From contig JAACAK010000036.1 of NCBI GenBank assembly GCA_011774835.1, positions 1-64,000 on the forward strand: a stretch of 64,000 nucleotides of DNA, written 5' to 3'. The stretch is from Candidatus Kutchimonas denitrificans. Its GTDB lineage: Bacteria > Gemmatimonadota > Gemmatimonadetes > Palauibacterales > KS3-K002. Numbering within the stretch: the stretch's first letter is position 1; each line of letters begins with the position of its first letter. Both the position numbers and the translations under genes were made by a program. Positions 50,021 through 58,109 of the stretch are shown here, in pieces. The notes below the pieces were generated by a model. The model had not been told where the DNA came from and did not search any database. It was given only the letters and a program-made list of their open reading frames with translations.

Positions 50021-50860
50021 TCACGCCAGAGCCGCGACGCGCAGTCTGTCGTACCACTCGAACGGCACCGGCTGTGAAGCCAGTTGGCCGCGTCGGCTAT
50101 CGTGCGGCCCGTGCCAATCGGAGCCGCCGGTCTCCAGCAGGTCCAGCTCGGCGGCCAGACCCTGCAACCTGGCGATCTCGGCAGGCCCGTGGTCCGGGTG
50201 GAGGATCTCGAGCCCGTCGAGACCCGCCGCGACCAGCTCCCGGATCGCCTCATCCCCATGAGTCTTGCCTCCGTGGGCGAGGACCGCCAGACCACCGGCA
50301 CCGTGGATGAGGCGGATCGCCTCCGCCGGCGCGATTCGCCGGGTGGGGACGTAGGCGGGCTGCCCCACCGCCAGGAAGCGGTTGAACGCCTCGGCGTAGC
50401 TCTTTACCCAACCGCCCGCCACCAGTGCCCGGGCCACGTGCGGTCGCGCGAGCAGCCCCTCGTGGGAGGCCTGCGCTTCGACCTCTTCGAGCGACAGACC
50501 GATCCCCAGCGCGTTGAGCTTCTCGGCCATCCTGGCCGCGCGACGCGTCCGACTGGATCGGGCTTCGCTGAGGTGCTCCTCCAGCTCACGGTCCCCCGAG
50601 TCCACGTAGTAGCCGAGGATGTGCGTCGTTCCCGACTCGTCGTAGGCCGAGAACTCTATCCCGGGAACGAACGGGAGACCCAGCTCCTCGGCGCGCGCTC
50701 GCGCTTCGCCGATCCCCGCCAGCGTATCGTGATCGGTGAGCGCCACCGCCGCCAGGCCCGCCGCCCGCGCGGCCTCCATCGCCTCCGCCGGTTCGGCCAG
50801 CCCATCGGAACGCCGCGAGTGGACGTGCAGGTCCACGCGCGCCTCGGCTTCACCCGCCAC
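50021..50860 (-). CDS. PHP-domain 3',5'-nucleotide phosphatase, RNase AM/YciV-like
   Basis: A 279-residue PHP protein with an inserted alpha-helical domain, as in the RNase AM/TrpH family that removes phosphate from pAp or trims RNA 5' ends. Metal motifs are VDLHVHSRRSDG, ALTDHDTLAGIGEA, GIEFSAY, HILGYY, ARPHVARALV, AVLAHGGK and GSDWHGPHD. It is larger than the PHP gene at 45125 and of a different subfamily. It is transcribed divergently from the DtxR-family gene. Confidence 0.88.
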   Translation of the reverse strand: MAGEAEARVDLHVHSRRSDGLAEPAEAMEAARAAGLAAVALTDHDTLAGIGEARARAEELGLPFVPGIEFSAYDESGTTHILGYYVDSGDRELEEHLSEARSSRTRRAARMAEKLNALGIGLSLEEVEAQASHEGLLARPHVARALVAGGWVKSYAEAFNRFLAVGQPAYVPTRRIAPAEAIRLIHGAGGLAVLAHGGKTHGDEAIRELVAAGLDGLEILHPDHGPAEIARLQGLAAELDLLETGGSDWHGPHDSRRGQLASQPVPFEWYDRLRVAALA

Positions 50861-51021
50861 GCTCTGTCTCCGGCTCGCTCACGTACTCCTCAACCTGCCT
50901 CTACACCTGAAGGTTCCAACTGGAAGCCCACGGGACGACCGCGACCCCCCTCGAGCCCTGGCCGGGCGCAAAGCTATCGAGCCCCCCGGGCAGGGTCAAC
51001 GCGGCGAACGGCGAAATCGCA

Positions 51022-51064
51022 TTGACACTCGGCTTCAGGTTGTGAAATTTAGCCTGGACAAAAA
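51022..51064 (+). promoter_or_regulatory. Promoter and possible metal-regulator site before the DtxR-family gene
   Basis: TTGACA at 51022 and AAATTT at 51045 are spaced by 17 bases, about 20 bases before the ATG, so the transcript would have almost no leader and no ribosome site. The segment AAATTTAGCCTGGACAAAA holds TTAGCCT, half of the DtxR/IdeR box. Self-regulation is possible but only a half-site is visible. Confidence 0.45.
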
Positions 51065-51066
51065 CC

Positions 51067-51822
51067 ATGCGCACTCCCGACGACCCCAGACTTTCCGGCG
51101 CCAAGCGCCCACCGGAATCCGCCAGCGGCGACCGTTCCCGGGCCGTCGAGGATTACCTCAAGGCGATCTGCATGCTGCAGAGCGAGGGGGCTCCGGTCAG
51201 CACGTCGGCGTTGGCGCAGCAGCTCGATCGGTCGCCGGCATCGGTGACCAACATGGTGAAGGGGCTGGCCGAGCGCGGGCTGGTGGAGCACGAGCCGTAT
51301 CGCGGCGTGAAGCTGAGCGCCGCGGGCGAGCGGGAGGCCCTGCGGATCATCCGCCGGCATCGGGTGATCGAGGCGTACCTGATCCAGAGATTGGGCTACG
51401 CCTGGGACGAGGTGCACGCGGAGGCGGAGCGGCTCGAACACGCGGCATCCGATGAGCTGGTGGAGCGGATGGCGGCGTCCCTCGGCCATCCCGAGATGGA
51501 CCCCCACGGCTCGCCGATCCCGACGGCGGATGGCGAGCTGGCGGAACGGCGCCACCCGACGCTGGACACGCTGACGGCCGGCACCCGAGCGATCGTCCGG
51601 GAGGTGAGCGACGCCGACGAGGGCCGGCTGCGCTATCTCGCGGAGCTGGGGATGTACCCAGGCACCGGGGTCGAGGTGCTGGAGCATGAACCGTTCGAGG
51701 GTCCGATCCGGATCCGCATAGACGGGGAAGAGCGAGTCCTGGGCCGAAGCCTCGCAGAGGTCGTGAGGGTCGAGCCGCAAGAGGATGAACCGGAGAGTGG
51801 CACGGAGGGAGAGGCCACCTGA
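51067..51822 (+). CDS. DtxR/MntR-family metal-dependent repressor with FeoA domain
   Basis: A 251-residue regulator. The N-terminal winged helix (AVEDYLKAICMLQSEGAPVSTSALAQQLDRSPASVTNMVKGLAERGLV) is followed by the dimer/metal domain (RHRVIEAYLIQRLGYAWDEVHAEAERLEHAASDELVERM, HPEMDPHGSPIP). A C-terminal SH3-like FeoA domain ends it (LRYLAELGMYPGTGVEVLEHEPFEGPIRIRIDG). Metal ligands sit in the EVHAEAERLEH and GHPEMDPHG segments. It would repress manganese or iron uptake genes; none are nearby. An unusual feature is the very short untranslated leader. Confidence 0.9.
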   Translation: MRTPDDPRLSGAKRPPESASGDRSRAVEDYLKAICMLQSEGAPVSTSALAQQLDRSPASVTNMVKGLAERGLVEHEPYRGVKLSAAGEREALRIIRRHRVIEAYLIQRLGYAWDEVHAEAERLEHAASDELVERMAASLGHPEMDPHGSPIPTADGELAERRHPTLDTLTAGTRAIVREVSDADEGRLRYLAELGMYPGTGVEVLEHEPFEGPIRIRIDGEERVLGRSLAEVVRVEPQEDEPESGTEGEAT

Positions 51823-51842
51823 CCAGAAACGAGCCGCAAGTC

Positions 51843-52118
51843 ATGGCACAAGTGAAGATCGACGCCGACGTTTGGGAGGTGCGCCTGGGCCAGGAGCGTC
51901 CCCGGCCGGGCTATCGACTGGTGCTGTTCTTTTCGCAGCCCACCGGGCAGCGGCCCTATCGGGTGACCGAGGTCCCCGAAGACCGCTATGGGTCGCAGGA
52001 TGACATCGACCAGCTGTCGAAGAAAGAGCTGACCGAGCTCTTCAAGCAGAGCACGTCTCTCGACATCCCGGTGTACCGCTCCGACGAGGTCGAGGACGTC
52101 GTGATGAAGAAGAAGTAA
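51843..52118 (+). CDS. Small hypothetical protein after DtxR-family gene
   Basis: A 91-residue soluble protein, 20 bases after the repressor gene. It has a beta-rich first half (VKIDADVWEVRLGQE, YRLVLFFSQPTGQRPYRVTEVP) and a charged helical second half (DDIDQLSKKELTELFKQS) ending in MKKK. I recognise no family. The balanced composition, clean frame and operon position support a real gene. Confidence 0.65.
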   Translation: MAQVKIDADVWEVRLGQERPRPGYRLVLFFSQPTGQRPYRVTEVPEDRYGSQDDIDQLSKKELTELFKQSTSLDIPVYRSDEVEDVVMKKK

Positions 52119-52133
52119 CAATTTTCTGCGGTC

Positions 52134-53210
52134 TCAGCCCGGAACGAAGCTGTCGTCCGCGCGGAGCGTTCGTATCGTCGTCGCGATCAGCTGCGCCGCC
52201 CGGTCCAGGTCGTCGAGCGACACCATCTCGTTGGGCGAGTGCATGTAGCGGTTCGGCACCGACACCAGCGCCGTAGCGATACCCAACCGTGTGGTGAAGA
52301 TCGAGTCGGCATCGGTGCTCGTGCGACTCGGCGTCGCCTCGATGGAGAACGGGATCTTCTCCCGCTCCGCCGTTTCCACCAGCCGCTCGAACAGCACCGG
52401 GTTCACCGCCGAGCCGCGGCTCAAGACCGGACCGCCACCCACCCGGTGGTCGCCATGACCCTTCTTCTCGGCGCCCGGATGATCCGTCGCGTGCGTCACG
52501 TCGATCACGATCGCCACCTGCGGATCCAGGCCGTACGCCCCGGGCCGAGCACCGCCGCCCACGCCGAACCCGATCTCCTCCTGCGCCGTCGCTGTCGCCA
52601 CCACGTGCGCGGTCGGCCGGTCTTCCGCCAGCCGTCGCAGCGCTTCCAGCGCGATCAGCGCACCCATCCGATTGTCCACGCTGCGCGACACGATCCGATC
52701 GTTGGGCAGCTCGATCACGTCCGCTCTCAGCACCGCGGCGTCGCCGACCCGAACCCGCCCGCGGGCGCCCTTCCCGTCCCGGGCTCCGATGTCGATCCAC
52801 AGGTCCTTGATCTTCGACGCCTTGTCCCGGTCGCCTTTTTCCTGCAGGTGGATCGCTTTCTTGCCGATCACGCCGGGAATCGTCCCGTCACGGGCCAGGA
52901 TCTCGACCCGCTGGCCGACGACGATCTCGGGGTCCCAGCCGCCGATCGGGGAGAAGTAGAGGAACCCGTCATCATCGATGTGATTGATCATCAGGCCGAT
53001 CTCATCGACGTGCCCGGCGAGCATGACTCGCGGCTCGGCGTCCCGGTTGATCGCGGCGAAACTGTTGCCGTTGACGTCCGCCCAGACTTCGTCGGCGAAC
53101 GCCTTCGCCTCTTCGCGCCAGGCGCGGGCGGGCGACGATTCGTATCCCGAGGGCCCCGCCAGTGACAGGAGACGCTTGAAGAACTCTACCGACGTCGGGT
53201 TTAGCGCCAT
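52134..53210 (-). CDS. M42 family aminopeptidase (TET/FrvX-like)
   Basis: A 358-residue dinuclear metallopeptidase that forms large oligomers and trims peptides. Motifs seen are LAGPSGYESSPARAWREEA, VMLAGHVDEIGLMI (first His), IGGWDPEIVVGQRVEI, RSVDNRMGALIALEAL (bridging Asp), TAQEEIGFGVGGG (catalytic Glu pair), IVIDVTHATD and TSTDADSIF with RYMHSPNEMV at the end. Its ATG lies inside the 3' end of the amidohydrolase gene (10-base overlap), so the two are coupled. Confidence 0.92.
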   Translation of the reverse strand: MALNPTSVEFFKRLLSLAGPSGYESSPARAWREEAKAFADEVWADVNGNSFAAINRDAEPRVMLAGHVDEIGLMINHIDDDGFLYFSPIGGWDPEIVVGQRVEILARDGTIPGVIGKKAIHLQEKGDRDKASKIKDLWIDIGARDGKGARGRVRVGDAAVLRADVIELPNDRIVSRSVDNRMGALIALEALRRLAEDRPTAHVVATATAQEEIGFGVGGGARPGAYGLDPQVAIVIDVTHATDHPGAEKKGHGDHRVGGGPVLSRGSAVNPVLFERLVETAEREKIPFSIEATPSRTSTDADSIFTTRLGIATALVSVPNRYMHSPNEMVSLDDLDRAAQLIATTIRTLRADDSFVPG

Positions 53211-54553
53211 CCGTCAGATCCAGTTTGGGATTGACTCGATGATGTACGCGGCGACCCGGCGGACTCGATCTTCGCCACCGCCAGTTCGCCGTCCTTCATG
53301 ACGAAAACCACACGGCTCAACGCTTCGATGTCGGCGAGCGGATCGCCGCGGACCGCGATGATGTCGGCGCGACGGCCGGGCTGCAGCGTGCCCAGATCGT
53401 CGGCGAGGCCGAGCAGGTCGGCCGCGCCAGCGGTCGCCGACACGACCGCCGCCAGCGGCTCCATCCCGTTCTCCACCATGAGCGCGAACTCCTTCGCGTT
53501 GGTCCCGTGTGGAAAGACCCCGGCGTCGGTGCCGAAGGCGATCCGAACGCCGCTCTCCACCGCCAACCGAAAAGACCGTCGCATGATCGGCGCGATGTAG
53601 AGCGCTTTCTCGGCGCGCAGCCCGGTGAGCACGCCGTTCTGCGCCTGCCGCTCCACAGCGTAGCCCGCCATCAGCGTCGGCACCAGATAGGTGCCCCGTT
53701 CCTTCATCAGCTCGAGGGCCTCCCGGTCGAGTATCGAGCCGTGCTCGATCGACGCCACCCCGGCACGGACCGCCGCCTTGATCCCCTCGGTCCCGTGAGC
53801 GTGGGCCGCCACTTTCCGCTCCAGCTTGGCCGCCTCCTCGACCATCACGCTCAGCTCCGCCTCGCTGTACTGCTGCACGCCCACGGCGTCGCCCTCCGAC
53901 AGAACGCCGCCCGTCGCGCACGTCTTGATCAGGTCCGCGCCGTACTTGATCTGATAGCGCACAGCGGCGCGGACCTGATCGACGCCGTCGGCGATCCCCC
54001 GTGAGATCGCCGGCTCGAACGTACCGGGGACGTAACCGTTCACGTCGCAGTGGCCGCCGGTGATGCCCAGCGCGTGGGCGGCGACCAGGATCCGCGGCCC
54101 CGGCACCACTTCCTGTTCGATCATGTCGCGCAGCGCCACATCGCTGAAGTCGCGCGCCCCGACGTTTCTTACCGTCGTGAAGCCCGCCTCCAACGTGAGA
54201 CGGGCGTTGCGGACCCCGCGGATCGCGTCCTCCTGCGGCAGGTCACGCACCGCCGCGTCCTGCCAATTCCCCTCGCCGATGTAGCGGCCGGTCAGGTGGA
54301 CGTGCGAATCGATTAGGCCGGGCAGCACGGTGAAGTCGCGGAGATCGACGACGCGGGCCGCACCGAGCTCGGCGGACGCATCCACGATGTCGGCGATGCG
54401 TCCCCCCTCGACGACGATCACGACATCGGGACGCGGCGCGGCGCCGGTGCCGTCGATCATCGTGCCGGCCCGGATCGCGATCCGCTCCTGACCCGTCGCG
54501 ACCGAAACGCAAAGGGCGAGAAGCGTTACGGTAAGGCTCACGAGACGCCGCAT
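53201..54553 (-). CDS. Secreted amidohydrolase-family enzyme (imidazolonepropionase/prolidase-like)
   Basis: A 450-residue metal-dependent hydrolase with a signal peptide (MRRLVSLTVTLLALCVSVATGQ). Amidohydrolase motifs are LPGLIDSHVHLTG, DLIKTCATGG (carbamylated Lys), VAAHAHGTEGIKAAVRAG, SIEHGSILD and IAFGTDAGVFPHGTN. It belongs to the branch that includes Xaa-Pro and Xaa-Arg dipeptidases, so a peptidase role is likely. The start is ATG 54553 after GAGGAGGGA. It ends inside the M42 gene. Confidence 0.88.
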   Translation of the reverse strand: MRRLVSLTVTLLALCVSVATGQERIAIRAGTMIDGTGAAPRPDVVIVVEGGRIADIVDASAELGAARVVDLRDFTVLPGLIDSHVHLTGRYIGEGNWQDAAVRDLPQEDAIRGVRNARLTLEAGFTTVRNVGARDFSDVALRDMIEQEVVPGPRILVAAHALGITGGHCDVNGYVPGTFEPAISRGIADGVDQVRAAVRYQIKYGADLIKTCATGGVLSEGDAVGVQQYSEAELSVMVEEAAKLERKVAAHAHGTEGIKAAVRAGVASIEHGSILDREALELMKERGTYLVPTLMAGYAVERQAQNGVLTGLRAEKALYIAPIMRRSFRLAVESGVRIAFGTDAGVFPHGTNAKEFALMVENGMEPLAAVVSATAGAADLLGLADDLGTLQPGRRADIIAVRGDPLADIEALSRVVFVMKDGELAVAKIESAGSPRTSSSQSQTGSDGWR

Positions 54554-54583
54554 CGTTCCCTCCTCGAACCTGGATCTCACGGC

Positions 54584-55768
54584 TCAGTCATAATAGGGTG
54601 CCGGGCGCTGTCCGGCATCCTCGGGCGGCTCGGCGTAGACGTCCTCGAGCGCCTCGTCCGGCCGCGGCATGTTCTCCCGACTGGCCAGCGCCTCTTCCGC
54701 CGCCTCCTCCACCTCGGCCACCACCGACGCCTCGCAATCCGCCAACCGCTCACGGTTCGAGCTCTCCGCCGCGCCGGGGTCCACGCGAGCGCCGCTGTTC
54801 AGATCCAACGAGCAGCCGACGAGCCACTCCTCGAAACAGCCGATCGGGTCGCGCCGGCCCCAATACGCGAACGTGTCGTCGCTAAAGAGCTGGCGTGCCT
54901 CCGCCTCGTCGTGGGTGGCGTGTCCGCCCATCCGGAAGGTCTCGGCGGCGAGGAAGACCGGGCCCACGCCCGAGCGACAGCGCTCCGCCGCCCAGCGGGT
55001 GGCCGCGTAGGCATCCAGAACGTGGTTGCCATCGAACGAAGCGGCGGCCGCACCGTAAAGGCGACCCCAATCGGCGAAGCCATCCGCCGCATGGTGTTGC
55101 TCGAGATGCGTTCCCAGCGCCACCTGATTGTTCTGGATGATGTAGATGACGGGCAGCCGTCGGACGGCCGCCAGGTTGAACGCCTCGTGCACACTACCGG
55201 TCTTGGTCGCGCCGTCGCCCACCCAGGTGAGGGCGAGCCGCCTGGCTCGCCGCATCCTGAAAGCCAGGCCATAACCGGCGATCACCGGAGCCAGACCGCT
55301 CACCATGCTGATCGGCGCCACCACGCCGTGGGCCCGCGAGCCGATGTGGAGATCGCGACCGCGCGACGGCGAGTCGGCGCTGGCCAGGTAGCCGCGGAAC
55401 ATGTCGCTCAACGGCATCCCCATCTCGTGGCAGGCGCCGGCGTTGCGGATCATCGGGCCGACCACATCGCTTTCCGGGCCGCTCCGCTCGAGCGCATGCA
55501 CCGGGCCTATGGTCGTCGCCTCCTCTCCGGTCCCCAGCCAGGCCTTGGAGATCACGCCCTGGCGGACCCAGCGCTTCAGCGAGATGTCGTGAAGCCGAAA
55601 ACGGAGCAGCCCCCGGTACAGGTCCAGCAGGCGCCCTGCGTCGAGCTCCTCCACGTAGCCGCGACGGGTCGGATCGCGCTCGATCTTCTCCCGATACTCG
55701 CGCATCACGTCGGGATCGGGGGACCAGTCGACGTACTCGGGCGGTTCGAATGCCGGATAGCGTTTCAT
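54584..55768 (-). CDS. Thiamine-diphosphate dehydrogenase E1 alpha subunit
   Basis: A 394-residue pyruvate/branched-chain 2-oxoacid dehydrogenase E1-alpha-like protein. The thiamine-diphosphate motif GDGATKTGSVHEAFNLAAVRRLPVIYIIQNNQ is complete, with LGTGEEATTIGPVHAL and the phosphorylation-loop region FRMGGHATHDEAEA. No E1-beta, E2 or E3 gene is adjacent, although E1-alpha normally needs E1-beta. The partner may be encoded elsewhere. The Glu-rich C-terminus (VVAEVEEAAEEALASRENMPRPDEALEDVYAE) is family-typical. Confidence 0.88.
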   Translation of the reverse strand: MKRYPAFEPPEYVDWSPDPDVMREYREKIERDPTRRGYVEELDAGRLLDLYRGLLRFRLHDISLKRWVRQGVISKAWLGTGEEATTIGPVHALERSGPESDVVGPMIRNAGACHEMGMPLSDMFRGYLASADSPSRGRDLHIGSRAHGVVAPISMVSGLAPVIAGYGLAFRMRRARRLALTWVGDGATKTGSVHEAFNLAAVRRLPVIYIIQNNQVALGTHLEQHHAADGFADWGRLYGAAAASFDGNHVLDAYAATRWAAERCRSGVGPVFLAAETFRMGGHATHDEAEARQLFSDDTFAYWGRRDPIGCFEEWLVGCSLDLNSGARVDPGAAESSNRERLADCEASVVAEVEEAAEEALASRENMPRPDEALEDVYAEPPEDAGQRPAPYYD

Positions 55769-55836
55769 GGATCAGCCGGCGGGAGCTCGCGAACTCGGTG
55801 TCGGATCGGGTCGCGGTGAAAGCCTTTCCAGGTCGC

Positions 55837-56028
55837 TCACGCCGGGTTCGCGGCTCGGATCTCGACCAGGTCCGCCGATTCCACGACCTGTCCGGGGAAC
55901 CTCTCCGCGGTGCGGGTCAGCGCCTCGCGGATGTCGGGCGCTTCGATCTCGAAGACCTCGTAGCCCGCGGCTCCGTCACTGCGGTGGCGGATCGTGACCC
56001 GATATAGTTCGGCGCTCTCAGCGTTCAT
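55837..56028 (-). CDS. Small hypothetical protein (63 residues)
   Basis: A compact 63-residue soluble protein with a beta-beta-alpha-like pattern (LYRVTIRHRSDGAAGYEVFEIEAPDIREALTRTAERFPGQVVESADLVEIRAA). It resembles small ferredoxin-fold-like modules in layout, but I recognise no family. It lies between the second anti-sigma gene and the E1-alpha gene with short gaps. Confidence 0.6.
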   Translation of the reverse strand: MNAESAELYRVTIRHRSDGAAGYEVFEIEAPDIREALTRTAERFPGQVVESADLVEIRAANPA

Positions 56029-56134
56029 GGCCTGGCGTCCGTGTGCGATTCCCGGAGCGGACCGCGCATCACGGTCCTCCGCTATGACCCCGGCGGCGCG
56101 GACTGCGGGTTCGACCGCCGCCAGGTCGGCGAGC

Positions 56135-56422
56135 TCAGCCGCGACTCTCCTCCTCCAGGATCGCCTTGAAGATCTTGCGCTGAAGCTCCGGCGGCGCCTT
56201 GGTCCTCCCCTGCTGCTTCAAGAATCGCAGGAAAGCCGCCTCGAAGTTGTAGCGCGGATAGCAACGCTGGCACTTCTCGAGGTGCCCGCGGATCCGCTCG
56301 ATCTTCTCGTCGTCCAGCTCGCCGTCTATGTACTCGTAAAGCTGCGCCATCACCTCGGCACAGTCGATGCCCCCGGGCGACGGCATCATCTTCCCCACCA
56401 GTGACTGCCAGAGCCCCGTCAT
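56135..56422 (-). CDS. Soluble zinc-binding anti-sigma factor, RsrA-like
   Basis: A 95-residue protein with C21, H47, C51 and C54 (IRGHLEKCQRCYPRY) in the zinc anti-sigma pattern H-x3-C-x2-C, and no membrane segment. This is the layout of RsrA/ChrR-like anti-sigmas that release their sigma on thiol oxidation. Its ATG overlaps the sigma stop codon (ATGA). The extra frame 56082-56486 is a shadow. Confidence 0.88.
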   Translation of the reverse strand: MTGLWQSLVGKMMPSPGGIDCAEVMAQLYEYIDGELDDEKIERIRGHLEKCQRCYPRYNFEAAFLRFLKQQGRTKAPPELQRKIFKAILEEESRG

Positions 56423-56976
56423 GATCGGATGTATCCCATCTCCAAGGCGTAATCGTACAGCCGCTGCTGCAGACGGCGGCGACCACGGAAAAGGCGGGAT
56501 TTCACCGTGCCCACCGGCAGATCAAGTATCTCAGCGATCTCCGCGTAGCTCAAGCCCTCAACATCGCTCAGTACGACCGGCAATCTGAACTCCTCGGGCA
56601 AGTCCTGGATCGCGCGCTTCACTTCTTCGTCCACGATGAAACGAAAGAACGTTCCCTCGGGATCCCGGTCCTTGATCGCCTCGAACACGTTGATTTCCTG
56701 CACTGCCTCGAACTCGACCTTGCTCGGTCGCCGGCTCTCACGACGGAACTGGTTGATGAACGTGTTGCGCAAAATCGTCACGAGCCACGCCCGGCAATTC
56801 GTGCCGGGCTCGTACTTGTCCCACGACCGGTACGCTTTCGTCACCGTGTCCTGCACCAAGTCCTCGGCGTCCGACGCGTTGCCGGTTAGCCGCAGCGCGA
56901 CGTTGTAGAGCGTGTCGAGGTGGACCAGCGCCTCGCGCTCAAAATGCTCCCGTTTGGAGGCCGGCTGTCGAGACAT
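56419..56976 (-). CDS. ECF sigma factor, SigR/RpoE-like
   Basis: A 185-residue sigma factor with region 2 (LYNVALRLTGNASDAEDLVQDTVTKAYRSWDKYEPGTNCRAWLVTILRNTFINQFRR) and region 4 (LPEEFRLPVVLSDVEGLSYAEIAEILDLPVGTVKSRLFRGRRRL). The region 2 sequence is very close to the SigR type, which handles disulfide stress with RsrA. The paired anti-sigma is adjacent. AGGGGAAG precedes the ATG. I did not find a clear SigR-type promoter upstream. Confidence 0.93.
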   Translation of the reverse strand: MSRQPASKREHFEREALVHLDTLYNVALRLTGNASDAEDLVQDTVTKAYRSWDKYEPGTNCRAWLVTILRNTFINQFRRESRRPSKVEFEAVQEINVFEAIKDRDPEGTFFRFIVDEEVKRAIQDLPEEFRLPVVLSDVEGLSYAEIAEILDLPVGTVKSRLFRGRRRLQQRLYDYALEMGYIRS

Positions 56977-57407
56977 CTTCCCCTAGATGGTTGGTTTCGG
57001 CACACGACCCGCTATCTAACCGCCCGGTCGCCGTTAGGCAACGGCGGTGGCAGCCGACGACGGGCGCCGCCCCGGCGGCCGGGGCGCGTGACTCGTGGCA
57101 ATGTCTGTTCGCTAGACACCGATTCTTCGCCAGCCTCCGGATTTTGGCTTTTGTGACTCGGTTCGGCATTGGGATTCGGTGACACTCTATTCTGTGAAGG
57201 TCTTATCAACTATGTTGTGGCAGAACTCACGGTCCACGCTTGTGTCCGTGCGAGTTCCACGTTAGGATGGGTATTATTAGCCAGTAGCTATGAAAGCGGC
57301 GATCCGGCGATCAGTGGACCGGCACCGCCGTACTGCAATCTGGCAACTCTCCCGCGTCGCGGGCCGGCCCCGAGTTGCCAGGCCACGTCACCACGAGGAG
57401 GGATACG
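56977..57407. other. Divergent intergenic region
   Basis: This 431-base region separates the minus-strand sigma gene from the plus-strand Crp/Fnr gene. It contains a GC palindrome (CGCCCCGG-CGG-CCGGGGCG, 57067-57085) with no U-run and the nested inverted repeat at 57340-57381. The middle is AT-richer (57170-57290) and is a likely promoter zone, but no confident -35/-10 pair emerges. No gene is seen. Confidence 0.5.
57340..57381 (+). promoter_or_regulatory. Nested inverted repeat in the Crp/Fnr leader
   Basis: CTGGCAACTC (57340-57349) and GAGTTGCCAG (57372-57381) are perfect 10-base complements. Between them CCCGCG-T-CGCGGG (57351-57363) makes a second stem. The structure ends about 10 bases before the ribosome site GAGGAGGG. 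It could be an operator or an RNA hairpin controlling translation of the regulator gene. Confidence 0.6.
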
Positions 57408-58109
57408 ATGCGATTTGGTCAGCGCCCGATGGGAGTGCTGAAGAGTCTGACGCTCTCCCAGCTCGATGACCTGAAAGCAGTCGGGTCCGTGCGCAATTAC
57501 CGGAAGAACGAGAGCATATTCGAACTCGGACAGCCCACCGATGCCATTTACTTCGTGATGCGGGGCCGGGTGCGGCTGCGCGACCGGGACTGGGAGGGTC
57601 GCGACATCACGGTGACGTTCGCGGCCGAGGGTGAAGCCTTCGGCTTCGAAGCGCTGGCAGGAACGCCGCGACGCGTGGTTTCAGCCACCGCCGCCGAGTC
57701 GAGCGAGCTTCTCTCTATCTCGACCGGAGCCCTGACCGACATACTGGCGCGGGATGACATCCTCACTCGCCATCTGTTGCGTGAATCGGCAGCGCTGATG
57801 ATCCATATGCAGGAGCGGATCAAGATGCTGGCGTTTCTGGACGTGCCGTCTCGATTGGCGGGCACCATACTGTGGCTGGCGGATCGCTACGGCCAGCGCA
57901 ACGAGGCGGGTCTCGAGGTCCCCTATTGGTTCACGCATCAGGAGATGGCAGACCTAATCGGCTCGACACGCGAAACCGTCACCACGGTGCTGGCGGACTT
58001 CAAGCGCTCCGGCCTGATCGACAGCCGCAATCATCACTTTGTCGTGCTCGATCGCCCGGCGGTGGTCAATCGAATCCGGTTGCCGGAGTTCGGCGCGAAG
58101 GTTGAGTAG
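57408..58109 (+). CDS. Crp/Fnr-family transcription regulator
   Basis: A 233-residue regulator with a cyclic-nucleotide-binding-fold N-terminus (ESIFELGQPTDAIYFVMRGRVRLRDRDWEGRDITVTFAAEGEAFGFEAL) and a C-terminal winged helix (FTHQEMADLIGSTRETVTTVLADFKRSGLI). No Fnr-type cysteine cluster is present, and the cAMP-contact Arg/Ser pattern is not clear, so the effector is unknown. The ATG at 57408 follows GAGGAGGG, 11 codons after the track start. Its 3' end overlaps the methyltransferase start. Confidence 0.9.
   Translation: MRFGQRPMGVLKSLTLSQLDDLKAVGSVRNYRKNESIFELGQPTDAIYFVMRGRVRLRDRDWEGRDITVTFAAEGEAFGFEALAGTPRRVVSATAAESSELLSISTGALTDILARDDILTRHLLRESAALMIHMQERIKMLAFLDVPSRLAGTILWLADRYGQRNEAGLEVPYWFTHQEMADLIGSTRETVTTVLADFKRSGLIDSRNHHFVVLDRPAVVNRIRLPEFGAKVE

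Noticed and set aside
56082-56486. 134-codon ORF overlapping the anti-sigma gene
   Set aside because: It is in a different frame from the zinc-finger anti-sigma, whose ATGA overlap with the sigma gene and CHCC pattern are decisive.
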